NCBI RefSeq assembly: GCF_006438955.1
Contig: NZ_RCZK01000002.1
Coordinates: forward strand, 1-64,000
From: Sphingomonas oligophenolica
GTDB taxonomy: Bacteria; Pseudomonadota; Alphaproteobacteria; Sphingomonadales; Sphingomonadaceae
DNA length: 64,000 bases
Direction: 5' to 3'
In this document: one piece after another, positions 27,005-35,623 of the stretch
How the letters are laid out: every line of letters begins with the position of its first letter
Position numbering within the stretch: position 1 is the first letter of the stretch
Program-made: the position numbers and the translations under genes
Notes under the pieces: generated by a model
Database searches by the model: none
Told to the model about the DNA's origin: nothing
The model's input: only the letters and a program-made list of their open reading frames with translations

Positions 27005-28168
27005 ATGAACAAGCTAATCCTCGCGCCGCTCGCCGTCATCGCGATCGCGGTTCCTTCGATCGCCGCCGCACCGCAATTCGACACGCCCGCGCCGATCGCG
27101 TTCATGGAAGACCTGTCGTCGGGGTCGATTTTGTATGCGAAGGATGCCGATCGCCGGATGCCGCCCGCGTCGCTGGCGAAGATGATGACGGTCTATGTCG
27201 CGTTCGACATGCTCAAGAAGGGCGAGCTGAAGGCGAATCAAAGCTTCGAGGTCCGCCCCGAGACGTGGCAGCGCTGGCATGGCGCCGGGGGGGGATCGAC
27301 GATGTTCCTGAAAGTCGGCGAGCAGCCGACCGTCGACGATCTGCTGAAAGGGATCGTGACGCTGTCGGGGAACGACGCGTGCGTCGTGCTCGCCGAGGGA
27401 ATTTCGGGCACCGAAACGGCGTTCACCGACCGGATGAACCAGACCGCGCGGCGGCTGGGCCTGACCAACAGCCATTTCGGCACCGCGAACGGCTGGCCTG
27501 ACAATGGCGTGACCTATGTCACCGCGCGCGATCTCGCGAAGTTGGCGACCGCGACGATCCAGGATTTCCCGACGCTCTACAAACGCTATTATTCGCTCCC
27601 CAGCTTTACCTGGGGCAAGACGCTGGGCGCGGGCAACGACATCACCCAGGCGAACCGCGATCCGTTGCTCGGTCGGGTCGCCGGGGCCGACGGCCTGAAA
27701 ACCGGCCATACCGAGGAGGCGGGGTTCGGGTTCACCGGATCGGCCGAACAGAATGGCCGTCGCCTGGTGATCGTGCTGGCCGGGCTGACCAGCTCCAACC
27801 AACGGATCGAGGAATCGGTCAAATTCATGAACTGGGGATTTCGGGCGTGGCAGGCCAAGCCGCTGGTCGCCAAGGGGAAGCAGGTGACGACCGCCGACGT
27901 CCAGCTCGGCGATTCGGCCACCGTCGGGCTGGTGGCGGCGACGCCGCTGACCGCGACCCTGCCCGCGGGTGCGGTGCCGGTGTTGAACGCCAAGGTCGTC
28001 TATCAAGGCCCGATCAAGGCCCCGATCAAGGCGGGCGACCATATCGCCGACCTCGTCGTCACCTCCCCCGGCATTCCCGAACAGCATCTGCCGCTGGTCG
28101 CGGCGACCGACGTGGGCAAGGCCGGGTTCTTCGGGCGTGCCTGGGCGGGGCTGCGGTCGCTCCTGTGA
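27005..28168 (+). CDS. D-alanyl-D-alanine carboxypeptidase (class A PBP, DacA/DacD-like)
   Basis: The enzyme would trim the terminal D-Ala of peptidoglycan stem peptides. It has 387 residues from the ATG at 27005 with a signal peptide to about residue 22 (PSIAAA). The three active-site motifs are present: SLAK at residues 56-59, SGN near 122, and KTG near 231 in GLKTGHTEEAG. A C-terminal PBP5-like domain and an amphipathic end (FFGRAWAGLRSLL) suggest peripheral anchoring to the inner membrane. It is the third gene of the MltB-RlpA unit. Confidence 0.93.
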   Translation: MNKLILAPLAVIAIAVPSIAAAPQFDTPAPIAFMEDLSSGSILYAKDADRRMPPASLAKMMTVYVAFDMLKKGELKANQSFEVRPETWQRWHGAGGGSTMFLKVGEQPTVDDLLKGIVTLSGNDACVVLAEGISGTETAFTDRMNQTARRLGLTNSHFGTANGWPDNGVTYVTARDLAKLATATIQDFPTLYKRYYSLPSFTWGKTLGAGNDITQANRDPLLGRVAGADGLKTGHTEEAGFGFTGSAEQNGRRLVIVLAGLTSSNQRIEESVKFMNWGFRAWQAKPLVAKGKQVTTADVQLGDSATVGLVAATPLTATLPAGAVPVLNAKVVYQGPIKAPIKAGDHIADLVVTSPGIPEQHLPLVAATDVGKAGFFGRAWAGLRSLL

Positions 28169-28184
28169 CGCGCGCCGTGACGGC

Positions 28185-29159
28185 GTGACGCCGTTCGTCG
28201 GCAATACCGCCGCCAGGACCGGGTTCGCCGCGGCGCTGGCGGGCGGGTCGATGCACCACGCCTGGCTGTTCGTCGGGCCGGAAGGCGTCGGCAAGGCGAG
28301 CTTCGCCAGGGCCGCGGCGGCGCGACTGCTCGCCGATGCCGCCGCCGACCGCGATCTGCCCGCGGGGATCGACCTGCCCCCCGGCAATCGGACGCGCGCG
28401 CTGATCGAGGCGGGATCGCATCCCGATTATCGGCTGCTATCGCGCTTGCCCAAGGATCCCGAAAAACCCGATCAGGATCTGGCGCGCAGCATCACGATCG
28501 CACAGATCCGCTCGCTCCAACCGATGTTCGCGACACGACCGTCGATGAGCGCGCGCCGCGTCGTCGTGATCGATGCCGCCGACGATCTCGAACGGTCGGG
28601 CGCCAACGCGTTGCTCAAGAGCCTCGAGGAACCACCGGCGGGAACGATCTTCCTGCTTATTAGCCACGCGCCGGGGCGCTTGCTCGCGACGATCCGGTCG
28701 CGCTGCCGGTTGCTTCGATTCGAGGCTCTGAACGAGGAGGACGTCGCCACCGCGATCCGCGCGCGGCAGCCCGAGATCGGCCCCGACGAGTTGGTCGCGA
28801 TGGCGCGCGCAGGTGAGGGGGCACCCGGCCGCGCGCTCCGCTATGCCGGGCTCGACATCGCCGCACTCGATGCCGCGATTGCCGGAATCGCGAGCGACGG
28901 CGATAGCGACAACGCGCGCCGCATCAAGCTGGCCAAGGCACTGGCGGGCAAGACGGCGACCGCGCGGTATCAGGCGTTCCTGGAGCGCGCGCCCGCGCTG
29001 ATCGCACGCGCGGCGCGGGATCGATCGGGCGACCAGCTCAAGACCGCGCTCGACGCACATGCGGCGGCGCGCGATCTGGCCGCGGCGGCGCTGGGGCTGA
29101 CGCTCGATCAGCAGGCGACCGTCTTCGAAATGGCGGGGATCGTCGCGCGGCTGCGCTGA
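28185..29159 (+). CDS. holB: DNA polymerase III subunit delta'
   Basis: The delta' subunit is part of the clamp loader. The protein has 324 residues from a GTG at 28185. A P-loop GPEGVGKASFA lies at about residues 31-41, and the sensor region is NALLKSLEEPPAGTIFLL followed by RLLATIRSRC, typical of HolB rather than DnaX. It precedes metG and tatD; the tmk gene often found before holB is missing here, and the carboxypeptidase gene takes its place. Confidence 0.92.
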   Translation: MTPFVGNTAARTGFAAALAGGSMHHAWLFVGPEGVGKASFARAAAARLLADAAADRDLPAGIDLPPGNRTRALIEAGSHPDYRLLSRLPKDPEKPDQDLARSITIAQIRSLQPMFATRPSMSARRVVVIDAADDLERSGANALLKSLEEPPAGTIFLLISHAPGRLLATIRSRCRLLRFEALNEEDVATAIRARQPEIGPDELVAMARAGEGAPGRALRYAGLDIAALDAAIAGIASDGDSDNARRIKLAKALAGKTATARYQAFLERAPALIARAARDRSGDQLKTALDAHAAARDLAAAALGLTLDQQATVFEMAGIVARLR

Positions 29160-29204
29160 TCGTCAGGCTTCACCTCGCCGCGACGATGATCTAGACGCGC
29201 GGGC

Positions 29205-30752
29205 ATGGGCGACCCTTTTTATATCACCACCGCGATCAGCTATCCCAATGGTCGCCCGCATATCGGCCACGCCTATGAGGCGATCGCGGCGGATGCCATC
29301 GCGCGCTTCCACCGCCAGGCGGGGCGCGACGTGCGGTTCCAGACCGGCACCGACGAACACGGCCTCAAGATGGTCCAGACCGCGCGGGATACGGGCCAAC
29401 CGGTCGCCGAGCTCGCCGCGGAGATGTCGTCCTGTTTCAAAGCGATGTGCGACAATCTTAACATCTCCTATGATCGCTTCATCCGCACCACCGAGCCCGA
29501 TCACTACGCCGCGAGCCAAGCGATCTGGCGGGCGATGGAGGCCAAGGGCGACCTGTATCTGAGCCGTTACGAAGGCTGGTATTCGGTCCGCGACGAAGCC
29601 TATTACGACGAAAAGGAACTGACCGGGGAGGGCGATGCCCGGTTGTCGCCGCAAGGCACCCCGGTCGAATGGACCGCCGAAGAGAGCTGGTTCTTTCGCC
29701 TGTCGAACTATCAACAGCCGCTGCTCGATCATTTCGCCGCCAACCCCGATTTCATCCGCCCCGAGACCCGCCGCAACGAGATCGTCCGGTTCGTCGAGGG
29801 GGGGCTGTCCGACCTGTCGGTATCGCGCACCAGTTTCGACTGGGGCGTGCCCGTGCCGGGCAGCGACGGCCATGTGATGTATGTGTGGGTCGATGCGCTG
29901 ACCAATTATCTGACCGGCGCGGGTTACCCGGAGAAGGGCGACGATTGGCGCTACTGGCCCGCCGATATCCACCTGATCGGCAAGGATATCGTCCGCTTCC
30001 ACGCGGTCTATTGGCCCGCCTTCCTGTTGTCGGCGGGGATCGCGCTGCCCACGACCGTGTTCGGCCACGGCTTCGTCCTGCAACGCGGCGAAAAAATGTC
30101 GAAATCGCTCGGCAACGTCGTCGATCCGGATGGCCTCGCGAAGGCGTTCGGGGTCGATGCGCTGCGGTATTTCCTGCTGCGCGATGTCAGTTTCGGGCAT
30201 GACGGCAGCTATTCGCCCGAAGCGATCGTGGCGCGGGTCAATGCCGAACTCGCCAACAGCTTCGGCAATCTCGCCCAGCGAACCTTGTCGTTCATTGCCA
30301 AGAACCTGGCAGGCGCTTTTCCCGACACCGGCAGGTCCGACGAGGCTGATGGCATGGTGATCGAGCAGGTAGTCGTGGCTTGTGCCGCGCTGAAGGCTGG
30401 GTTCACCGACCTGTCGCTGTCGCAGGGGATCGAGGCCTGGATGCGCGGCGTCTTCGCCTGCAACCAATATATCGATGCGCAGGCGCCTTGGGCATTGCGC
30501 AAGACCGACCCCGAGCGGATGCACGCGGTGCTGCGCACCTTGGTTCGCGCGATCCGGATGCTTGCGATCGCGATCCTGCCGGTCGTGCCGCAATCGGCGG
30601 GCAAGGTGCTCGATCAGCTCGGCGCCGACGCGCGCGACCATGCCGCGATCGATGATGACGGCTGGTACGACGCGATCGTTGCCAGCGGATTCCGGATCGC
30701 GTCGCCGACCCCGATCTTCCCGCGGCTCGAACTGCCGGTCGAGGCCGCCTGA
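29205..30752 (+). CDS. metG: Methionyl-tRNA synthetase
   Basis: The enzyme charges tRNA-Met. It has 515 residues, the short form without a C-terminal tRNA-binding (EMAP) domain. The HIGH motif appears as PHIGHAYE (H19-H22) and KMSKS near residue 298 in RGEKMSKSLGN. The catalytic-core stretch WFFRLSNYQQPL is also present. I do not see the paired CxxC zinc knuckles of the E. coli-type enzyme. The stop overlaps the tatD start as TGATG. Confidence 0.97.
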   Translation: MGDPFYITTAISYPNGRPHIGHAYEAIAADAIARFHRQAGRDVRFQTGTDEHGLKMVQTARDTGQPVAELAAEMSSCFKAMCDNLNISYDRFIRTTEPDHYAASQAIWRAMEAKGDLYLSRYEGWYSVRDEAYYDEKELTGEGDARLSPQGTPVEWTAEESWFFRLSNYQQPLLDHFAANPDFIRPETRRNEIVRFVEGGLSDLSVSRTSFDWGVPVPGSDGHVMYVWVDALTNYLTGAGYPEKGDDWRYWPADIHLIGKDIVRFHAVYWPAFLLSAGIALPTTVFGHGFVLQRGEKMSKSLGNVVDPDGLAKAFGVDALRYFLLRDVSFGHDGSYSPEAIVARVNAELANSFGNLAQRTLSFIAKNLAGAFPDTGRSDEADGMVIEQVVVACAALKAGFTDLSLSQGIEAWMRGVFACNQYIDAQAPWALRKTDPERMHAVLRTLVRAIRMLAIAILPVVPQSAGKVLDQLGADARDHAAIDDDGWYDAIVASGFRIASPTPIFPRLELPVEAA

Positions 30753-31528
30753 TGCTCGCCGACAGCCATTGTCACCTCAACTACAAGGGGATGGCGGAGC
30801 AGCAACCCGAGATTCTCTCTCGCGCGCGCGCCGCGGGGGTTACCGCGATGCTCAACATCTCGACCCGCGAACGCGAATGGGACGAGGTAATCGCGACCGC
30901 CGAGCGCGAGCCCGATGTCTGGGCATCGATCGGGGTGCATCCGCATGAGGCCGATCAGCATCCCGACGTCGATACCGTTGCATTGGTCGCGCGCGCCGCG
31001 CATCCGCGCGTCGTCGGGATCGGCGAAAGCGGGCTGGATTATTATTACGACCATTCCGATCGCACCCGCCAACAGGCGAGTTTCCGGATCCACATCGCCG
31101 CCGCGCGCGAGACCGGACTGCCGATCATCGTCCACACCCGCGACGCCGAGGAGGACACACTCGCGATCCTGGCCGATGAGATGGGGAAGGGGGCATTCCC
31201 CGCGGTGATCCATTGCTTCACCGCGAGCGGCGCGTTCGCCGACCGGGCGCTGGAGCTCGGCTGTTATATATCGATATCGGGCATCGTGACGTTCAAGAAC
31301 GCGAAGGATCTGCAGGACACCGCGGCGCGCCTGCCGCTAGAGCGACTGCTGATCGAGACCGACGCGCCGTTCCTCGCCCCCGTCCCCCACCGCGGCAAGA
31401 GCGGTGAACCCGCCTTTGTCGCAGACACAGCGAGATTCCTCTCCACCCTACGGGACGAAGATTACCAATATCTTACTGCGCATACTTCAGACAACTTCTT
31501 TAAGTTGTTTTCCAAGGCGCGCGCGTGA
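30752..31528 (+). CDS. tatD: TatD-family metal-dependent hydrolase (DNase-like)
   Basis: TatD proteins are metal-dependent 3'-5' exonucleases implicated in DNA repair and quality control. The protein has 258 residues. Metal ligands appear as HCH at H6-H8 in ADSHCHLNY, GIGESGLDYYY with the conserved Glu, IVHTRDAEED, and IETDAPFLAP near the C-terminus. The order holB-metG-tatD-MBL is widely conserved in alphaproteobacteria. The GTG of the next gene overlaps the stop. Confidence 0.93.
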   Translation: MLADSHCHLNYKGMAEQQPEILSRARAAGVTAMLNISTREREWDEVIATAEREPDVWASIGVHPHEADQHPDVDTVALVARAAHPRVVGIGESGLDYYYDHSDRTRQQASFRIHIAAARETGLPIIVHTRDAEEDTLAILADEMGKGAFPAVIHCFTASGAFADRALELGCYISISGIVTFKNAKDLQDTAARLPLERLLIETDAPFLAPVPHRGKSGEPAFVADTARFLSTLRDEDYQYLTAHTSDNFFKLFSKARA

Positions 31529-32289
31529 AAGTCCGCATCTTGGGATCGGGCACCTCGTCGGGCGTCCCCCGGATCGGCAACGACTGGGGCGCGTGCGATC
31601 CGACCGAGCCACGCAACCGGCGGCTGCGCTCGTCGATCCTGGTCGAACATCGCGACACCCGCATCCTGATCGACACCAGCCCTGACATGCGCGAGCAGTT
31701 TCTCGCCGCCGACATCGCGACGATCGACGCGGTCATCTGGACGCATGACCATGCCGATCACTGCCATGGCATCGACGATCTCCGCCAGGTCTACCACGCG
31801 CTTCGCGCGCCGGTCGCGGGCTATGCGCGGCCCGACACGCTCGCCGCGCTGACCGATAGCTTCGCCTATGCCTTTTCCGGGCGCGACGGGTATCCACCGA
31901 CGATCGCCGCGGCGGGATTGCCCGATCGATTGACGATCGGCGGCGTCGCGATCACCGCGGTGGACCAGCCGCATGGCTCAATCCATTCGGTCGGCCTTTT
32001 GTTCGAGGCGGATGGCGTCGCGATCGGTTACGCCACCGATTTCAACGAGATGACAGCGGATATGGCGTCACTGTATCAGGGTCTGGACGTCTGGATCGTC
32101 GACGCGCTGCGCCGCGCGCCGCACCCGACGCATCCTGACCTCGCTACGGTGCTCGGCTGGGTCGAACGCTTTGCGCCGAGGCAGACTGCGCTGGTCCACA
32201 TGGATCACACGATGGATTATGCGACGCTGTGCGCCGAACTGCCCGATGGCGTCGAGCCGGGGTATGACGGGCTGGTCCTGCCGCGATGA
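31525..32289 (+). CDS. MBL-fold metallohydrolase (PhnP-like)
   Basis: This is a 254-residue protein with a GTG start overlapping tatD (GTGA). The zinc motif HxHxDH is at about residues 74-79 in THDHADHCHG, and the later ligand region is ATDFNEM followed by LVHMDHTMDY. The N-terminal ILGSGTSSGVPRIG is typical of the phosphodiesterase-like PhnP/cyclic-phosphodiesterase subfamily. The natural substrate is unknown. It is in the conserved holB-metG-tatD operon and is coupled to the following protease-like gene by an ATGA overlap. Confidence 0.88.
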   Translation: MKVRILGSGTSSGVPRIGNDWGACDPTEPRNRRLRSSILVEHRDTRILIDTSPDMREQFLAADIATIDAVIWTHDHADHCHGIDDLRQVYHALRAPVAGYARPDTLAALTDSFAYAFSGRDGYPPTIAAAGLPDRLTIGGVAITAVDQPHGSIHSVGLLFEADGVAIGYATDFNEMTADMASLYQGLDVWIVDALRRAPHPTHPDLATVLGWVERFAPRQTALVHMDHTMDYATLCAELPDGVEPGYDGLVLPR

Positions 32290-32864
32290 GCGGCGCGCGA
32301 GTCGCGAATGTCGTGTTCTACGGGCTGTTCCTGCTGCTGCCGCTATCGGCGTTGTTCGCGCGGCGACTGCCGATCGCCCGCACCGCGACGATGGCGCTCG
32401 CGTGGCTGGCGATTTTCGGCATCGCGCTGTTGCTGGTCAGCCAGCGTTCCCGCTTCGAGGGACTCACAACGCTATTCAGCGACCAGCGGACAACGGGGAG
32501 CGAAACCCGCATCCAGATGGCGCACGATGGCCATTTCTGGGCGGACGTGACGATCGATGGCGTATCGCGGCGAATGCTGATCGATAGCGGCGCGACGACG
32601 ACGACGTTGTCGGTCGCGACCGCACGCGCCGCGGGATTGGATACCGGGGAAAGCTCGTTTCCGGTGCTACTCGAGACCGCCAACGGCACGATCAGTGCGC
32701 AAAGCGCGACCGCCAGGCACGTCGTCGTCGGCAGCATTGCGATCGACGACCTTGGCGTGGTGGTATCGCCCGCCGCGGGCGATCTCGACCTGTTGGGGAT
32801 GAACTTCCTGTCGCGGCTGGCGTCTTGGCGGGTCGAAAAGGGCACCCTCATCCTTACTCTATAA
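32286..32864 (+). CDS. Membrane-anchored retropepsin-like aspartic protease (clan AA)
   Basis: This 192-residue protein has two hydrophobic segments in the first 60 residues. They are followed by a single retropepsin-like domain with the catalytic motif LIDSGATTTTLS near residues 97-108 and the downstream hydrophobic-Gly flap LLGMNFLSRL. One catalytic Asp per chain implies a homodimer. It resembles the TIGR02281-type alphaproteobacterial family. The substrate is unknown. It is the last gene of the holB operon. Confidence 0.85.
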   Translation: MSGARVANVVFYGLFLLLPLSALFARRLPIARTATMALAWLAIFGIALLLVSQRSRFEGLTTLFSDQRTTGSETRIQMAHDGHFWADVTIDGVSRRMLIDSGATTTTLSVATARAAGLDTGESSFPVLLETANGTISAQSATARHVVVGSIAIDDLGVVVSPAAGDLDLLGMNFLSRLASWRVEKGTLILTL

Positions 32865-32869
32865 TAGGA

Positions 32870-32889
32870 ATACATTTTACATAATGTAT
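32870..32889. other. AT-rich inverted repeat after the protease gene
   Basis: ATACATT (32870-32876) and AATGTAT (32883-32889) form a perfect 7-bp inverted repeat inside an unusually AT-rich patch (32861-32902) of this GC-rich region. It may be a weak terminator or part of a promoter region for mazG; I cannot decide which. Confidence 0.35.
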
Positions 32890-32954
32890 ATTATCGATTT
32901 GACATGCGAGCTCATGGAGCGGCTTTTGCTGTCCTCCCCTGATCGGCCCTTCAC

Positions 32955-33689
32955 ATGATCGAGCGGCTGGTCGCGATCATGGCGCGATTGCGCGATTCGG
33001 AGCGCGGCTGCGCCTGGGATGTCGCGCAGACCTTCTCGACTGTCGCGCCGTATACGATCGAGGAAGCGTATGAGGTCGCCGACGCGATCGAGCGTGGCGA
33101 TATGGTCGACCTCAAGGACGAACTCGGCGATCTGCTGCTGCAGGTCGTCTTTCACGCGCGGATCGCGGAGGAAGCTGGTCATTTTGCGCTCCCCGACGTG
33201 GTCGCGGCGATTTCGGACAAGATGGAACGACGGCACCCGCATCTCTTCGGCGATGCGGACGCGGGTTCGCCGCCGCGCTGGGAAGAGCTGAAGGCCGACG
33301 AGCGTAACGCCCGCGGCGCGACGAGTGCGCTCGACGGGGTCGCGATCCCGCTCCCCGCGTTATTGCGCGCGCAGAAGCTGCAGAATCGCGCGGCACGGGT
33401 CGGGTTCGATTGGCCCGACGCGGCGGGACCGCGTGCGAAGATCGATGAGGAAGTTGCTGAAATCGAAGCGGCTTCGGCAGAGACGGTGGAAGAGGAAATA
33501 GGCGATTTGCTGTTCGCGGTCGTCAATTGGGCGCGCCATCTCGGCGTCGATCCCGAAGCCGCGCTGCGGGCCGGCAACGCCAAGTTCGAGCGCCGGTTCC
33601 GTGCGATGGAGGAGCGCGCGGGCGACGCCTTCGTGGCGCTCTCCCTCGATGAAAAAGAAGCGTTGTGGCAGCGCGTCAAGGGCGACTGA
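32955..33689 (+). CDS. mazG: Nucleoside triphosphate pyrophosphohydrolase MazG
   Basis: MazG hydrolyses NTPs, including non-canonical ones, to NMP and PPi. The protein has 244 residues with two MazG repeats: the first with TIEEAYEVADAIERGD and KDELGDLLLQVVFHA (residues about 34-72), the second with KIDEEVAEIEA and EEEIGDLLFAVVNWARHLG (about residues 159-197). The EExxE metal-binding patterns are intact in both halves. The last 14 nt overlap the end of the convergent hflX gene. Confidence 0.95.
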   Translation: MIERLVAIMARLRDSERGCAWDVAQTFSTVAPYTIEEAYEVADAIERGDMVDLKDELGDLLLQVVFHARIAEEAGHFALPDVVAAISDKMERRHPHLFGDADAGSPPRWEELKADERNARGATSALDGVAIPLPALLRAQKLQNRAARVGFDWPDAAGPRAKIDEEVAEIEAASAETVEEEIGDLLFAVVNWARHLGVDPEAALRAGNAKFERRFRAMEERAGDAFVALSLDEKEALWQRVKGD

Positions 33690-34965
33690 CGAAGCGATCA
33701 TGGTCTGCAGGCGACAGGCGGACATCAAAGGTCATCGCGGTGCCGTCGGTATCCTGACGCAGCACGTCGCCGTGGGCGTGGAGCCACGCCGCGCCTGCGC
33801 CGTCGCTCGCGTCGAGCGAGAGCGTATAGCGCCGGTGCGCCGCGGTCAGCTGGGTCGCGACTTGATCGACCAGGTCCGCCACCCCTTCCCCGCTCAGCGC
33901 TGACAGCGTGACGACGTCGTCGCGCCGCGCCGCCAACGCCATCATCGCCTCGCGCGCATCGGGATCGAGCAGGTCGAGCTTGTTCCACGCCTCGAACCGC
34001 GGCGTGGTCGCGGCAACGCCGATGTCCGCCAACACCGTCTCGACGTCGCTGCGCTGTGCCTCGGTATCGGGATGCGCGATGTCGCGGACATGAAGGAGTA
34101 AATCGGCGGACACGACCTCTTCGAGCGTCGCCTTGAAGGCGGCGACGAGCTGGGTCGGCAGGTCTGACACGAATCCCACGGTGTCGGACAGGATCGCCTT
34201 GTCGATGCCAGGCAGACTGATCTGGCGCAGTGTCGGGTCGAGCGTCGCGAACAACAGGTTCTCCGCCATGACGTCAGCGCCGGTCAGCCGATTGAATAAC
34301 GTGGATTTTCCGGCGTTGGTATAGCCGACCAGCGCGATCACTGGCCATGGCGCGCGCTGGCGCCGGTCGCGATGGAGCCCGCGAGTGCGGCTGACCTGAT
34401 CGAGTTCCTTGCGCAGCCGCGCCATCCGATCACGGATCAAGCGGCGATCCGCCTCGATCTGCGTTTCGCCGGGACCACCCAGAAAGCCGAAGCCGCCGCG
34501 TTGCCGCTCGAGGTGGGTCCAGCTCCGCACGAGCCGCCCTGCCTGGTAATCGAGATGCGCCAGTTCGACCTGGAGCCTGCCCTCCGCGGTCGCCGCGCGT
34601 TCGCCGAAGATTTCGAGGATCAGCCCGGTCCGGTCAATCACCTTGGTGCCGAGCGCGGTTTCGAGATTGCGCTGCTGGACCGGCGACAGGCTGGCGTCGA
34701 ACACGACCAGATCGGCGTCCTCCATCCGCGCCATCGCGGCGAGTTGTTCGACCTGCCCGCTGCCGATCAGCGTCGCGGGTTTGGGCGCGCGGACGCGAAA
34801 GACGTGGCGTTCGACGACGTTAAGACCGATCGCCAGCGCCAGCCCTGCGGTTTCCTCCAGCCGTGCGTCGGCGTCGCGCTCCGCATGACCCTGTTCGGGC
34901 AACACCACGATCGCCTTGCCGCCGCGCGCCAGATCGTCGCGGTCACGATTGAAGCCATCGCTCAC
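33676..34965 (-). CDS. hflX: GTPase HflX
   Basis: HflX is a ribosome-associated GTPase that splits stalled ribosomes under stress. The protein has 429 residues from a GTG that overlaps the hfq stop (GTGA). The N-terminal HflX domain ends in the glycine-rich linker [14 protein letters not shown]. The G domain shows G1 [12 protein letters not shown]3 [10 protein letters not shown] and G4 NKLDLL. The hfq-hflX pair is the usual proteobacterial order. Confidence 0.96.
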   Translation of the reverse strand: MSDGFNRDRDDLARGGKAIVVLPEQGHAERDADARLEETAGLALAIGLNVVERHVFRVRAPKPATLIGSGQVEQLAAMARMEDADLVVFDASLSPVQQRNLETALGTKVIDRTGLILEIFGERAATAEGRLQVELAHLDYQAGRLVRSWTHLERQRGGFGFLGGPGETQIEADRRLIRDRMARLRKELDQVSRTRGLHRDRRQRAPWPVIALVGYTNAGKSTLFNRLTGADVMAENLLFATLDPTLRQISLPGIDKAILSDTVGFVSDLPTQLVAAFKATLEEVVSADLLLHVRDIAHPDTEAQRSDVETVLADIGVAATTPRFEAWNKLDLLDPDAREAMMALAARRDDVVTLSALSGEGVADLVDQVATQLTAAHRRYTLSLDASDGAGAAWLHAHGDVLRQDTDGTAMTFDVRLSPADHDRFVSRP

Positions 34966-35480
34966 GCTTGGTCCGCACCATCGTCGTCGGTGTCGTCGTC
35001 ATCGGCCTCGGTCTCACCCGCGAGGTCGAGCGCCCGCGAGGGCTGAATCGTCGAGACCGCGTGCTTGTAGACGAGCTGCGCCATATCCTCGCGCCGCAGC
35101 AGCATGCAGAACAGGTCAAACCCCGCGATCTGCCCCTGCAGCATCACCCCGTTGATCAGGAACATCGTCACCGGATCGTCGGACTTGCGCACCGCGTTGA
35201 GGAAAATATCCTGCAACAACGGGTTCTTCTTCGGCGCTTCTCCCATCCCCTCGACCAGTTCGGCGACGTCCATCGGTCCGGCCGGCATGATCGTCGAGAT
35301 CGCATGTTTGTAGATCAGCTGCGATTGGCCGTCGCGGCGCAGCAGCACCGAAAAATTGTCGAACCACGTCACGATTCCCTGCAGCTTGACGCCCTTGACC
35401 AGGAACATCGTCACCGGGGTCTTCGAGCGGCGGAGGGAATTGAGGAAGAGGTCCTGGAGCGACCCCTGCTTGTCGGCCAT
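34962..35480 (-). CDS. hfq: RNA chaperone Hfq with two tandem Sm domains
   Basis: Hfq matches small RNAs to mRNAs. This 172-residue protein contains two complete Hfq units in one chain. The first spans residues 8-66 ([30 protein letters not shown]) and the second spans 89-147 ([31 protein letters not shown]). Each keeps the Gln of the proximal site and the YKHA motif. A 22-residue linker joins them and an acidic tail ([12 protein letters not shown]) ends the protein. A ring would need three chains to give six Sm units. The start at 35480 is the only one matching the Hfq N-terminus. It is co-oriented with hflX and ntrX. Confidence 0.95.
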   Translation of the reverse strand: MADKQGSLQDLFLNSLRRSKTPVTMFLVKGVKLQGIVTWFDNFSVLLRRDGQSQLIYKHAISTIMPAGPMDVAELVEGMGEAPKKNPLLQDIFLNAVRKSDDPVTMFLINGVMLQGQIAGFDLFCMLLRREDMAQLVYKHAVSTIQPSRALDLAGETEADDDDTDDDGADQA

Positions 35481-35623
35481 GTGATCGGCTTTCGGTTCTT
35501 GGCGGGACGGTACGCCCGCTACTGCGCCGTTTCCCGGCGTCGGATCGGCCCCTGCAAGGCGCCATCGTCGTAATCTAGGTCGGCGGCCCGATAAGTCCAC
35601 CCGCCCCCGTCACCTGGCCCCGT

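Noticed and set aside
32899..32904. TTGACA upstream of mazG as a sigma-70 promoter
   Set aside because: No acceptable -10 hexamer occurs 16-18 bases downstream.
35572..35599. Minus-strand promoter for hfq (AGTCCA and AATCTA on the plus strand)
   Set aside because: The hexamers are plausible but spacing is 16 at best with a weak -35; too uncertain to list as a feature.
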